Source: Phycisphaerae bacterium
GTDB taxonomy: Bacteria > Planctomycetota > Phycisphaerae > UBA1845 > PWPN01
Assembly (NCBI GenBank): GCA_012729395.1
Contig: JAAYDF010000170.1
Span: 1-32,124, forward strand
Direction of reading: 5' to 3'
Length of the DNA stretch: 32,124 nt
Shown here: piece by piece, positions 1 to 7,993 of the stretch
How positions within the stretch are numbered: the stretch's first letter is position 1
Layout of the letters: each line of letters opens with the position of its first letter
Translations under genes and position numbers: made by a program
The notes under the pieces: generated by a model
Told to the model about the DNA's origin: nothing
What the model saw: only the letters and a program-made list of their open reading frames with translations
Database searches by the model: none

Positions 1-146
1 GAGTAGAAGACGCACACGCACGCAAAACAATGCTCACAGAGCAGTACCACACGCGAGCACGCGCGCCAGCCAACGAGCCCCGAGCGCAAGCGAGTGGGAG
101 GGAGTAGAAGACGCACACGCACGCGAAGCAATGTTCACAGAGCAGT
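1..146. repeat. Two-copy direct repeat, 101-nt period, at the left edge
   Basis: Bases 1-45 recur at 102-146 with three substitutions (offsets 24, 27 and 33), giving a period of 101 nt. The unit begins GAGTAGAAGACGCACACG and includes CACAGAGCAGT. The interval between the copies holds a CGAGCGCAAGCGAGTGGG stretch. The first copy begins exactly at the window edge, so the array may continue to the left. I see no convincing gene in 1-176; the reading frames there are out-of-phase shadows. The origin of the repeat is unknown. Confidence 0.75.
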
Positions 147-176
147 GCAGCACGTGCGCGAAACACGGCTCACTTC

Positions 177-629
177 TCAAACGGATTGGCGGCACACGGT
201 TCGTCGCCGTGCGATGGACCTGCGCACCGACTCCAGTGAGACACCAAGTGCCTGCAATACTTGGTGACCGACTGAGTCTCGCTCCGCGAGCAAGGCGAGT
301 AGCAGGTGTTCCGAGGAGATTTGCCAATTGGCGGAACCGCGGGCCTCGGCCTCGGCACGGGCCCACACATCGCGGAAATGGGGCGTGCCAGGCAGGCGAC
401 CGAGCACCCAAGTCTCATTCAAGCGTGCATGGACGCGACGGTCCACCTCGGCCTGGGTGTTGTACTCGGTGACGCCCAGCTCCAGAAGGACCTGGGCGCC
501 GAGCCCCTGCCCCTCGCGGACGATGCCCAGAAGGAGGTGCTCGGTGCCGACGTAGCCCAGGCCGTACTCCCGTGCAGCCTCCTTGGCCAGTCGCATCACG
601 GCCTCTGTTTGTTTGCTTACCGTGATCAT
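177..629 (-). CDS. Stand-alone Clp N-terminal (Clp-R) domain protein
   Basis: A protein of 150 residues made of two Clp-N repeats. The first (about 1-65) carries EHLLLGIVREGQGLGAQVL and the second (about 80-140) carries EHLLLALLAERDSVGHQVL. In ClpA/ClpC this domain docks substrates and adaptors. No AAA+ ATPase module follows, so this is not an unfoldase itself; it could act as an adaptor or decoy for a Clp ATPase (inference). I start at the internal ATG at 629 because AAGGGGGTAAGGCA lies just upstream as a ribosome binding site and the family motif begins there. The longer frame up to 776 adds basic sequence unlike the family. It is followed downstream by the edge repeat. Confidence 0.82.
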   Translation of the reverse strand: MITVSKQTEAVMRLAKEAAREYGLGYVGTEHLLLGIVREGQGLGAQVLLELGVTEYNTQAEVDRRVHARLNETWVLGRLPGTPHFRDVWARAEAEARGSANWQISSEHLLLALLAERDSVGHQVLQALGVSLESVRRSIARRRTVCRQSV

Positions 630-749
630 TGCCTTACCCCCTTTGACGATTCCTATACGATTCAAACGGGCGGTGAGGCAAATCCCGCCTGAAGTGCACC
701 GAGCCGCCCGCCGAGGTCTCCCGGCGCGAACTGGTGCCTCAATATGGTG

Positions 750-765
750 CCGGACAATCGTCCGG
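750..765. promoter_or_regulatory. Perfect palindrome upstream of the Clp-N gene
   Basis: CCGGACAATCGTCCGG is a 6-bp inverted repeat around AATC, in the 237-nt gap between the Clp-N gene and the sigma-like gene, about 120 nt upstream of the Clp-N start. It could be an operator or a small hairpin. Nearer the start codon, TTGCCT and TATAGG, read on the minus strand with an 18-nt spacer, form a weak promoter candidate. Confidence 0.3.
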
Positions 766-788
766 AGCGAATTCAAAGCGACATCGTG

Positions 789-821
789 ATCGGCAGAGCC
801 GATAAACGCCGTTGTAGGCGT
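789..821 (-). terminator. Tandem stem-loops after the sigma-region-4 gene
   Basis: Two small hairpins stand side by side: ATCGGC-AGA-GCCGAT (789-803) and ACGCC-GTTGTA-GGCGT (806-821). Read on the minus strand they lie 45 nt or more past the stop of the 867-1115 gene, and the first is followed by TTTAT. They probably end that transcript. The U-tract is short, so intrinsic termination is only moderately supported. Confidence 0.4.
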
Positions 822-866
822 CTCATCCGCGAACTGTGATTCCTACGGCCGGGAGGCGCATGTGGT

Positions 867-1115
867 TCAATCGGCGGCCGGCATGAACTCGGCCTGGACG
901 CGCCCCACGACCGTGTCGTGGATTTTCCGGACCTCCTCGACGGAGAGTTCCAGAACCATGGCCACTTCCGTCCAGGTCAGCTTCTCGCCGTATCGGAGCA
1001 TGAGCAGTATCCGTTCCTGTTGACTCATGCATTGCCTGACGAAACGGGCCAGCATGCGGACCGGATTATCGGTAGACCCCAAGACCTCGACTGGAATGGC
1101 GGAAACAAACGACAT
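867..1115 (-). CDS. Small stand-alone sigma-70 region 4-like HTH protein
   Basis: An 82-residue protein. Residues about 28-78 read QCMSQQERILLMLRYGEKL, then TWTEVAMVLELSVEEVRKIH, which is the helix-turn-helix layout of sigma-70 region 4 (a 'P-ERQ-L-L' helix, turn, then recognition helix). There is no region 2, so it cannot be a complete sigma factor. It may bind promoters or the RNA polymerase flap as an accessory regulator (inference). The start at 1115 has a strong GGAGGT six bases upstream. It is divergent from the ECF sigma operon, across a 249-nt gap (1116-1364) in which I see no gene. Confidence 0.72.
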   Translation of the reverse strand: MSFVSAIPVEVLGSTDNPVRMLARFVRQCMSQQERILLMLRYGEKLTWTEVAMVLELSVEEVRKIHDTVVGRVQAEFMPAAD

Positions 1116-1364
1116 GATCGACCTCCGTGTCGTTGGCGGCAGCTTCCAAAGGAAGTGTGCCGGTCAGATGGTTCCCTGCTCGCCGGCGGAAAGCATACCA
1201 CAGTCCAGCCGGACTGCAAGGGGAGTAAGTCCCCGAAAACGTCGTGGTCATCTCCCCACCCACCAGGGCATTGCCTGGCACGGCCTCCCCACGGGATCGC
1301 TACCTTGTGGGCGATTCCGGGTGAACTTCCGGGTGCGATCGCGCGTCAGTATGGTGGCTACTTG

Positions 1365-1922
1365 ATGAATGCCCGATTCAAGGAAAAAGCGGGTCAGATT
1401 TACGAGCAGGTGCTGGTGCTGCGGTGCCAGACCGGCGACGACGCTGCGTTTGCCGAGCTTCTCGGGCGGTATGAGAAGCGACTGGGCCACTACGTCCGCC
1501 GGCTGCTGCATCCCGCGGAGAGCCCGGAAGACGTGCTTCAGGACACCTGGCTCGCCGTCTACCGCAAGCTGCCGGAGCTTCGAGATGTGGGCTCGTTCAA
1601 GGTGTGGCTGTACCCGGTCGCGCGCAACGCAGCGGTCACCCGTATGCGGCGTCGGCGCGACTGGGCCGAGCTGGCGCAGGAGCCGCAGACGATGGCCGAG
1701 AGCAGTGAGCACACGGTCGTCTTGGCCGAGGATATCGCTCGACTGCATGCCGCACTGGATCGGCTGTCAGCAGGGCACAGGGAGGCGTTGACGCTACGGT
1801 TCCTGGAAGAAATGAGTTACGAGGATATCGCCTGTGTTGTCGGTTGTTCGGTCGGGACGGTTCGCTCCCGTCTGCACTACGCCAGGCAGTCTCTCGAACG
1901 CGAACTCCGAGGGCAATCATGA
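1365..1922 (+). CDS. ECF-family RNA polymerase sigma factor
   Basis: A 185-residue sigma-70 family protein lacking regions 1 and 3. Region 2 spans about 20-95, with DDAAFAELLGRYEKRL, then AESPEDVLQDTWLAVYRKL, then GSFKVWLYPVARNAAVTRMR. Region 4 spans about 125-180, with LSAGHREALTLRFLEEMSYE, then DIACVVGCSVGTVRSRLHYA. The start is placed at the ATG at 1365, where the family homology begins, although the frame is open far upstream. The ribosome binding site is weak. The stop overlaps the start of the next gene by four bases (ATGA), so the two are translationally coupled, as expected for a sigma factor and its membrane partner. Confidence 0.9.
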   Translation: MNARFKEKAGQIYEQVLVLRCQTGDDAAFAELLGRYEKRLGHYVRRLLHPAESPEDVLQDTWLAVYRKLPELRDVGSFKVWLYPVARNAAVTRMRRRRDWAELAQEPQTMAESSEHTVVLAEDIARLHAALDRLSAGHREALTLRFLEEMSYEDIACVVGCSVGTVRSRLHYARQSLERELRGQS

Positions 1923-2350
1923 CGCAATCAGGGCTGAGTAGAAACGGTATCGATGAGCGTGGCGGGTCGATGGCGGCGGCGGGTGTGGAAGCGGTCATCA
2001 GACGCGAACGTCGGCGAGTCCGGTGGTGGGCCGCTGCCACGGCCGTGTTGTGGGTTCTGGCCGCCCTCTATCTGTTCGGGCTTCTCTGGGGATACCTGAT
2101 GTGGCTCCACCCGATGGTCTATGAGTTCATTACTTCCGAGGAGCTGGATCCGGACGGTGTCATGCATCCGCGTATGATGGTAGTGACCCAGCTGTTGCTC
2201 GCATTGCTCTATTGGCCGGCTTTTCTCTGCCTTGCCGGGGCCTGCACACTCTTGTTCACGCTGGCTTCCAGGCGGGCGACCTTGAGACAGATCCAGGTCT
2301 CACTCGCGGATATCAGCGAGCAACTGCGCCGGTTGTCCGAGAAACCGTGA
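1919..2350 (+). CDS. Two-helix membrane protein coupled to the ECF sigma factor (putative anti-sigma or sensor)
   Basis: A 143-residue protein that I do not recognise as a named family. It has a basic N-terminal segment (RRERRRVRWW), a membrane helix at about 36-61, a roughly 24-residue polar loop, a second helix at about 86-115, and a C-terminal amphipathic stretch (RRATLRQIQVSLADISEQLR). Both termini are predicted cytoplasmic. Its ATGA overlap with the sigma gene suggests a sigma-regulating membrane partner, but there is no recognisable zinc-binding anti-sigma motif. Its 3' end overlaps the convergent methyltransferase gene by 38 nt, which is unusual and is real if both stops are correct. 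Confidence 0.72.
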   Translation: MTQSGLSRNGIDERGGSMAAAGVEAVIRRERRRVRWWAAATAVLWVLAALYLFGLLWGYLMWLHPMVYEFITSEELDPDGVMHPRMMVVTQLLLALLYWPAFLCLAGACTLLFTLASRRATLRQIQVSLADISEQLRRLSEKP

Positions 2351-3116
2351 ACAAGGGATTGGGGGTCGCCGCCAGACACAGCGTGCCGAAGGGGTCGTCT
2401 CCCCACGGCCGATCGTGGAGGCATCGCTGGACGCTGAAGCCGGCAGCTTCAACTTCCTTCAGGATGGAAGACCACGCTGCGACGTGGCGCGTGGGCGGGT
2501 GCCACGTGTTTCCCAGCAGACGACTTTGCTCGTAAGCGTGGGCTCCCTCCCAGGGCACGTACAGCAGCCGGCCGACGAGTTTCTGCCCGGGTATCACCCG
2601 GGCCAACGTCCGACGATCCACCGGCGCACACATGCTGAGCACGATCAGCACGCCGCCCGGACGCAGCAACGAACGGGCATTCTCCAGGAAGGCCTTGCGG
2701 TCTCGGGGGGCGAGGACGCAGTGCAGGCAGTGTCCGTCCACGACGAGGTCAAACACACCGTGCCGTCGGCATCGGGGGGCACAGACGTCGCCCTGGACGA
2801 ATCGCAGGCCCAGCCCGCGTGACTGCGTTCGCGCCATGGCGATTGCCGTTCGGCTGACATCGATGCCCATGCCGGTGAATCCTTTGCCGTGCAACCAGCG
2901 CAGGATGGGGCCGGTACCACATCCCAGCTCGATCGCCCGCCCACGCCGCGGCGACCAGGGCTGGCGGAGCATATCCGCGAGGAAGTGCCTGATTTCACGG
3001 TCTACCGGGCTGCGTGCATCCCGCCCACGCACGACACACTGCGCGTTCCAACTGCCCTGGCCGCGAGCCTTGAGTTTGCGGTAGGCGTGTTCGTGGGTGG
3101 TGTAGGCCTTCTTCAT
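2313..3116 (-). CDS. Class I SAM-dependent methyltransferase
   Basis: A 267-residue Rossmann-fold methyltransferase. Motif I is ELGCGTG at 63-69 and binds S-adenosylmethionine. The acidic residue closing strand 2 is D86 (GIDVS). FVQGDV and FDLVVDGHCLHCVL are the later strands, and LLRPGGVLIV is the typical motif III region. The substrate cannot be read from sequence. The N-terminus (MKKAYTTHEHAYRKLKARGQ) is basic. It lies downstream of nadB on the same strand, with a 175-nt gap that carries a dispersed repeat, so a shared transcript is uncertain. The ribosome binding site is weak (AAGG). Confidence 0.85.
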   Translation of the reverse strand: MKKAYTTHEHAYRKLKARGQGSWNAQCVVRGRDARSPVDREIRHFLADMLRQPWSPRRGRAIELGCGTGPILRWLHGKGFTGMGIDVSRTAIAMARTQSRGLGLRFVQGDVCAPRCRRHGVFDLVVDGHCLHCVLAPRDRKAFLENARSLLRPGGVLIVLSMCAPVDRRTLARVIPGQKLVGRLLYVPWEGAHAYEQSRLLGNTWHPPTRHVAAWSSILKEVEAAGFSVQRCLHDRPWGDDPFGTLCLAATPNPLFTVSRTTGAVAR

Positions 3117-3204
3117 GGCTTACTCATGCCTTGCTGGCGCGCTTCCTGCAGGGCGGCACTGCGCGCAAAGCGATGCCACACCGCGTGGGTGTCCCGGTCG
3201 ATGA

Positions 3205-3221
3205 CCGCGAAGCGGCAAGCC
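3205..3221 (-). repeat. Copy of dispersed intergenic repeat core
   Basis: Read on the minus strand this is GGCTTGCCGCTTCGCGG. The same 15-17-nt core occurs between genes at 7834-7848, 20817-20833 and 27313-27327, and with one change at 9045-9059. Here it lies between nadB and the methyltransferase gene. A G+C stem-loop (CGCCCG / CGGGCG, 3246-3265) stands between it and the nadB stop. Confidence 0.65.
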
Positions 3222-3291
3222 AGGAACAGAGCTCACTCGCCACCCCGCCCGCCTCCTTACGGGCGCGGTAGGGAACGTCTCGCTACCTTGC

Positions 3292-4932
3292 TTACTCGCT
3301 GAACTCGAGTCGAAGCGCGTCTTGCGTGCGTTGGCAAACCGAGTGTCGGCCGTCGAGACGCGGGTCGAGTTCCGGGAAGTCGGTACGGTAGTGCGCACCG
3401 CGCGATTCCTCGCGTTTCAGGGCCGACGCGGCCATGAGGCGGCTGACGGTAAGCATGTTCTGCGTCTCCCAGCCGCGCTGGTCATCGAACAGTTTATCCA
3501 TGACGTATTGGCCCCAGAACTGGATGATCTCGGCGGTCTCGGTCAGTCGTGGGCCGAACCGCTCGATGCCCGCGTTTCGCCACATCACGCTGCGGAGCGA
3601 GTTGCGGACGTCGTCCACGTCGAGCATGGTGCGGGTGGAAGGGCTGATATCGCTGTGCACCGGCCGGGGTTGGTTGGGTGAATGATCCTGCTGGGCGGCC
3701 TCCCCGGCAACGCGTCCGGCCACGGCACCGAAGACCAGCCCCTCGAGCAATGAGTTGCTCGCCAGCCGGTTGGCCCCGTGAACACCGCTACTGGCCACCT
3801 CGCCGCACGCCAGCAGCCCGGGCATCGACGACCGCGTCTCCTCGTCCACCCACACGCCACCGATCATGTAGTGGGCCGCCGGACGGATGGGGATCGGTTG
3901 CGTGCTCACATCAATGTCGAATTCCTCGCACAGTCGGTTGATGCTGGGAAAACGCTTGCGGAATCGCTCGGTGCCAATCGGGCGGGTGTCCAGGAACATG
4001 CAGGTGGCGTCCTGCTTGGCCATCTCGCTGAGGATCGCCCGACTGACCACGTCGCGAGGAGCGAGTTCGGCGTTGGGGTGGTAGTCGGTCATGAATCGGC
4101 GGCCATTGCGATCGACAAGGTGGGCGCCTTCGCCGCGGACGGCCTCGCTGATCAGCGTACGGGCGGCGCCGGCCACGTAGAGCGTGGTCGGGTGGAACTG
4201 TACCATCTCCATATCGCGGAGCCGTGCCCCTGCCCGATAGGCCATCGCATGCCCGTCGCCGGTGGCCACTTCCGGGTTGGTTGATTCGCGGTAGAGTTGC
4301 CCTGTCCCGCCGGTGGCGAGGATCGTGTGCTTGGCCCAGAAGATCTGATGCCCGAAATGGCGGTGGTAGGTGGTCGCGCCGCCGCAGCGACCCTCGACGT
4401 CGATCAGATCGATGGCGAAGCAGTCTTCGAAGACACGGATGTTCTCCGTGCCGCGGGCCACCCGGATGAGCGTGTTGGCCACTTCGCGACCGGTGGCGTC
4501 GCCCAGGGCGTGGATGATCCGCGGGGCTGAGTGTCCCCCTTCGAGTCCCAGCAGCAGTTTGCGGCCGCGCTGATCGAAGATCCCGCCCCAGTCGATCAGC
4601 TCGCGGATGCGCTCCGGGCCATCGCGGACGATGCGCTCCACGGGCCGGCGGTCGCACAGTCCGCAGCCGACGGTCAGGGTGTCGGCGATATGCTGCTCGA
4701 AGGTGTCGGTCGGAGCGGTAACCGTCGCGATGCCGCCCTGGGCCCAGGCGGTGTTGGAGTTATCCACCCGGCTCTTGCAGACCACCAGGACGGATCCGTA
4801 CCGTGCCGCCTCGATGGCCGCCCGCAGTCCCGCCACCCCGCTGCCGATCACCAGCACGTCCACAAAAAGGTTGGGCACACGGTGGACGTCAAACCGCGTG
4901 AGATAACGTCGTGTTTCGTAGAGCTCTGTCAT
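3292..4932 (-). CDS. nadB: L-aspartate oxidase
   Basis: A 546-residue FAD enzyme that oxidises L-aspartate to iminoaspartate, the first step of de novo NAD synthesis in the cytoplasm. The dinucleotide-binding motif GSGVAG is at residues 30-35, followed by AWAQGGIA. Further family motifs are MVQFHPTTLY, EAVRGEGAHL, ELAPRDVVSRAI and the C-terminal flavin motif ACGEVASSGVHGANRLASNS. The length and the GVHGANRLASNSLLEG signature favour NadB over succinate dehydrogenase/fumarate reductase flavoproteins, and no SDH partner genes are nearby. The frame is open 1.1 kb further upstream, antisense to the 5017 gene; I start at MTELYETRRY. There is no Shine-Dalgarno. nadA and nadC are not in the window. 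Confidence 0.93.
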   Translation of the reverse strand: MTELYETRRYLTRFDVHRVPNLFVDVLVIGSGVAGLRAAIEAARYGSVLVVCKSRVDNSNTAWAQGGIATVTAPTDTFEQHIADTLTVGCGLCDRRPVERIVRDGPERIRELIDWGGIFDQRGRKLLLGLEGGHSAPRIIHALGDATGREVANTLIRVARGTENIRVFEDCFAIDLIDVEGRCGGATTYHRHFGHQIFWAKHTILATGGTGQLYRESTNPEVATGDGHAMAYRAGARLRDMEMVQFHPTTLYVAGAARTLISEAVRGEGAHLVDRNGRRFMTDYHPNAELAPRDVVSRAILSEMAKQDATCMFLDTRPIGTERFRKRFPSINRLCEEFDIDVSTQPIPIRPAAHYMIGGVWVDEETRSSMPGLLACGEVASSGVHGANRLASNSLLEGLVFGAVAGRVAGEAAQQDHSPNQPRPVHSDISPSTRTMLDVDDVRNSLRSVMWRNAGIERFGPRLTETAEIIQFWGQYVMDKLFDDQRGWETQNMLTVSRLMAASALKREESRGAHYRTDFPELDPRLDGRHSVCQRTQDALRLEFSE

Positions 4933-4942
4933 GGCGGAAGAT

Positions 4943-4971
4943 ATGGTAGTAATGTGGACCGCTACCCGCAA
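4943..4971 (-). promoter_or_regulatory. Possible nadB promoter, near-leaderless
   Basis: On the minus strand, TTGCGG (4966-4971), a 17-nt spacer and TACCAT (4943-4948) precede the nadB ATG by 10 nt. This would give a leader of only a few bases and would fit the missing Shine-Dalgarno. The match to consensus is modest. Confidence 0.3.
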
Positions 4972-5016
4972 TGGGCCTGACTGATTCCGGACGGCCAATG
5001 AGCCGATAACCCTATC

Positions 5017-7731
5017 ATGCCGCAACGCATCGCGAGGATACTGCGCGCGACGATGGCCGTGGGACTCACCTGCCTTGTCAGTCAGGGAGCCGGCTCGTCG
5101 GCGATGGCCCAGGAGCCAAGGCGGTCCGCCGCACCGGCCACCTCGCCCGCCGACGACCGTCCACCACTGGCCACCCGGCGAATCGTCAAAGCCTTCGACT
5201 TCGACGAACAGTCGCTGGGCAACTTCGGCACGTTGCCCATGGGGTGGCGGAGACACGGCGGAGCGGGATTCCCTCTTTATCTCGAAGGCCGCTTCGACCA
5301 CGAGATCGGCCAAGCCAAGCCGCCGAGCTTCCGGCTCGATCTCGACGGCGGATCGATCGGCTACCACTACGAAGGCCGCGACATCGCCGTTCGCCTCAAC
5401 AGCGACTATCTCATCGTCGCGTTGGTCAGGACAGCGGGTTTGGACACCGCTCGCGCCTACATCGCCGCGTATCTTCTGGATCGTCATGGGCAGGTGATTG
5501 CGGGGACCGAGCGAGCGAGCGAGTTCGCTGGCGGCACGGATACCGACACCGATTGGGAACCGTTGACCATCCCCATACGCTGCGACATTCCTGAAGCTCG
5601 CTACATGGGCCTGAGCCTGTGGCTGACGCAGCAGAAGATTTGGGACCATGGCTCCAGGCCTGCCAGGGCGATCGAGCATGAGGACATCAAGGCCAGTGCG
5701 TGGTTCGACGATCTGGTCGTCTATCGCATGCCGCGCGTGGCCCTTCGCACCGCTCAGCCGGGACAAGTCTTCGGGGAGAACGACCCGGTGGCCGTCCTGG
5801 CCGAGGTGAGCGATCCCGACGGTCTCAACCTGGCCGCCCAACTCACCCTGCGATCCATCGACGGCCACGTCCACGAGGAGCGCGAGGTCGCCGTTCAGAC
5901 GGCCGACCAACACGAACCGCAGCAACTCGTCTTCGCCGACCTGCCGGTGGGCTTGTATGAAGCGGAACTGGTCGTCTCGACCGAAGGTGCCACGTTGGTG
6001 CGTCAGGGACTCCGGTTGGCTCGCGTTGCTGGGCGGACCGGCCCGCCGGTGGCCACCGGCCACGGCTTTGGAGTCATCCTCAGTGACATTCCTCCCGCAG
6101 TGCTGTCAGGCCAGCAGGCACTCCTGCAGGAGCTGCGCCCGGACCTCGTCAAAGTCCCTGTCTGGCATGCCCAATCGGCGTTCAGCAATCAGCCGCTCGA
6201 CCGTGACGCCGTCGATGCCTATCTCGAGGCCATCCGCCAGACCCAAGCGGATCCGGTCGGCATGCTCATGGACGACCCCGGCTTCTCGCCCGCGGCCGAC
6301 GGCACGCGCCTCATGGCCATGCTGGACATGTTCAACGAGGATCCGCTGGCCTGGAAGCACTTGGTCGCTCCCACGTGGACGCGATACGCCGGTCTGATCC
6401 ACGTCTGGCAGCTTGGAGACGACAATCACACGTGGGTCGGCCTCGATTCGCGTCTGTCCGCTCTGGTTCCGCGGTTACGAGAGCAGATGAGCGACCTGAT
6501 GACCGAGCCGCTTCTGGCGGTGACCTCCTCAGCCATCTATGCATCACCGTCGGCGGGCCCGGGCAACTACCGATCGGTGTTGGTGCCTTCGTATGTGAAC
6601 CCCGCGGACTTCGCGGCTTGGCTTGGGCCACTGGTGGGCCAGGATGCGGACCGCTTGTGGGTCACCGTGGAGGCGTTGCCGGAGAGCCCCTACCCGAGGA
6701 TGGCGCGGTTGGCCGACCTCGGCAAGCGTCTGGTGGAGACCTATGCCCAGGGCGTCGGAACGGTGTTCATGCGGGCGCCGTGGGAGGCGGCCGCTGGCCA
6801 GGCCCTTCCTCGCACCGACCCACTCGAGGATTTCATCATCCTGCGTACCGTCGCTGACGTGCTTGGCGACGCCAAGCCGATCTCGCGCACCAGTCTGGAT
6901 GGCCGTGTCCAGTGCCTGGTGTTCGATCGAAACGACTCGGCCATTCTGTGTGTCTGGGATGACGACGCACCTCCTGAGGGCGAGGTACATCAGCTTCTGC
7001 TCGGCGACAACCTGTTCCAGGTCGACCTGTGGGGTCGGAAGACCCCCTTACCGACCACGGGACGGTACCAGAGCGTGCGGATCGGGCCGACACCCACCTT
7101 CATCCTCAACGCCCTCACCTGGATGGTCGAGTTCCGGCGGCAATTCGTTGCGCGGCCCACCACCATCGAGGCCAGCTTCGATAACCTGGAGTTCGAGATC
7201 GAGTTCCGCAACACCTACCATGACCGCATTGGCGGGATATTGAGGCTCATGCTGCCGGAGGGCTGGGAGTTGCGCCCCAACCGGTTGCCGTTTTCCCTGG
7301 CCCCCGGAGAGGTCTTTCGTCACAAGATCTCCTTGCGATTTCCGCTCAACGCCGAGGCTCGCACCATGCCCTTGCTCGGCGAGTTCGCCCTCGACGCCGA
7401 CCGCAGGTACGTCTTCACCACACCCGCATGGTTCGAGTTCGGGCTCAAAGGCATCGACTCGCACGCCTTCGCCTTCCGCAGCCGCGATCAGGTGACCGTC
7501 CGGCTGATGATGACCAACCGGACCGGGCGTACGGTTCATTTCGAGAGCTATGTGGTCGCTCCCGACCGCCAGCGGATCGAGCGGTTGGTCTCGAACTTCG
7601 AGCCCGGGCAGACGATCCTCCGCACTTTCGTCATCTCCGAAGCCGCCGACCTGGCCGGCCGCGACCTCCGCGTCGGACTCCGCGAGATTCAGGGGACGCG
7701 GATGTGGAATCAGGTCGTCGCCGTGCCGTAG
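5017..7731 (+). CDS. Large secreted protein of unknown function with a possible TIM-barrel core
   Basis: A protein of 904 residues that I cannot assign to a named family. It has a signal peptide (about 1-31, ending SSAMAQ). Next is a beta-rich region (about 50-230) resembling a carbohydrate-binding jelly roll, and then an Ig-like region (about 240-330) with PGQVFGENDPVAVLAEVSDP. The central region (about 345-640) has alternating strands and helices, with RPDLVKVPVWHA, DPVGMLMDDPG and YAGLIHVWQLGDDNHTW. This is reminiscent of a glycoside-hydrolase TIM barrel, where a 'WQLGNE' motif would supply the acid/base; here the residue is Asp. The C-terminus (about 700-900) is beta-sandwich. It is divergent from nadB across 84 nt. 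Export is well supported; catalysis is not. Confidence 0.7.
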   Translation: MPQRIARILRATMAVGLTCLVSQGAGSSAMAQEPRRSAAPATSPADDRPPLATRRIVKAFDFDEQSLGNFGTLPMGWRRHGGAGFPLYLEGRFDHEIGQAKPPSFRLDLDGGSIGYHYEGRDIAVRLNSDYLIVALVRTAGLDTARAYIAAYLLDRHGQVIAGTERASEFAGGTDTDTDWEPLTIPIRCDIPEARYMGLSLWLTQQKIWDHGSRPARAIEHEDIKASAWFDDLVVYRMPRVALRTAQPGQVFGENDPVAVLAEVSDPDGLNLAAQLTLRSIDGHVHEEREVAVQTADQHEPQQLVFADLPVGLYEAELVVSTEGATLVRQGLRLARVAGRTGPPVATGHGFGVILSDIPPAVLSGQQALLQELRPDLVKVPVWHAQSAFSNQPLDRDAVDAYLEAIRQTQADPVGMLMDDPGFSPAADGTRLMAMLDMFNEDPLAWKHLVAPTWTRYAGLIHVWQLGDDNHTWVGLDSRLSALVPRLREQMSDLMTEPLLAVTSSAIYASPSAGPGNYRSVLVPSYVNPADFAAWLGPLVGQDADRLWVTVEALPESPYPRMARLADLGKRLVETYAQGVGTVFMRAPWEAAAGQALPRTDPLEDFIILRTVADVLGDAKPISRTSLDGRVQCLVFDRNDSAILCVWDDDAPPEGEVHQLLLGDNLFQVDLWGRKTPLPTTGRYQSVRIGPTPTFILNALTWMVEFRRQFVARPTTIEASFDNLEFEIEFRNTYHDRIGGILRLMLPEGWELRPNRLPFSLAPGEVFRHKISLRFPLNAEARTMPLLGEFALDADRRYVFTTPAWFEFGLKGIDSHAFAFRSRDQVTVRLMMTNRTGRTVHFESYVVAPDRQRIERLVSNFEPGQTILRTFVISEAADLAGRDLRVGLREIQGTRMWNQVVAVP

Positions 7732-7745
7732 CGGCCACCCCTTAG

Positions 7746-7768
7746 CGGCCGCCCCCCCGTGGCGGCCG
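7746..7768 (+). terminator. GC-rich stem-loop after the 904-residue protein gene
   Basis: CGGCCGCC (7746-7753) and GGCGGCCG (7761-7768) form a perfect 8-bp stem with a 7-nt loop, starting 15 nt after the stop at 7731. No U-tract follows, so termination may need Rho, or this may only be structure at the 3' end. GCGGCC recurs four times between 7731 and 7786. Confidence 0.4.
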
Positions 7769-7833
7769 GGCTGCGGCGGCCGGGTTGGTGACGCGAGACA
7801 GAACGAGTGTATTGGCGGTGTCGCCCCTCCGCC

Positions 7834-7874
7834 GCGAAGCGGCAAGCCATGAGCAGCCGTCCACGCGATTCGAT
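7834..7874 (-). repeat. Left arm of a 41-nt inverted repeat flanking the acyltransferase gene
   Basis: Read on the minus strand, this block matches 9019-9059 on the plus strand at 39 of 41 positions. It begins ATCGAATCGCGTG and ends with the dispersed core GGCTTGCCGCTTCGC. With the heptad array at 7892-7975 it forms a composite unit whose mirror image lies beyond the gene. Confidence 0.85.
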
Positions 7875-7891
7875 CCGTCCCCGATAGCCTC

Positions 7892-7975
7892 CCCTTCACC
7901 TTGCCCCCTTCTCCCCCAACCTTTAGCCCTTCGCCTTCGGCCTTGGGCCTTTCGCCTTTGGCCCTCAGCCTCCCA
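7892..7975. repeat. Heptanucleotide array, 12 units, upstream of the acyltransferase gene
   Basis: Twelve in-phase 7-nt units of the pyrimidine-rich type CCYTTNG, such as CCTTTAG, CCTTCGG and CCTTTGG, fill 84 nt without a break. On the other strand they read as purine heptads of the same type as the array at 8932-9008. The units are degenerate, so the period is clearer than the exact sequence. Confidence 0.75.
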
Positions 7976-7976
7976 C

Positions 7977-7989
7977 CGGTACAATACCG
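7977..7989 (+). promoter_or_regulatory. Inverted repeat containing a TACAAT -10-like box before the acyltransferase start
   Basis: CGGTACAATACCG is a 5-3-5 inverted repeat in which TACAAT (7980-7985) resembles a -10 element. The ATG follows at 7994, so transcription from here would yield an almost leaderless message. No good -35 is visible because that position lies in the heptad array. Confidence 0.35.
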
Positions 7990-7993
7990 CCCC

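Noticed and set aside
4933-6063. Upstream extension of nadB to a 923-codon frame
   Set aside because: The added 377 residues are antisense to the 904-residue protein gene and have no NadB similarity; the family begins at MTELYETRRY.
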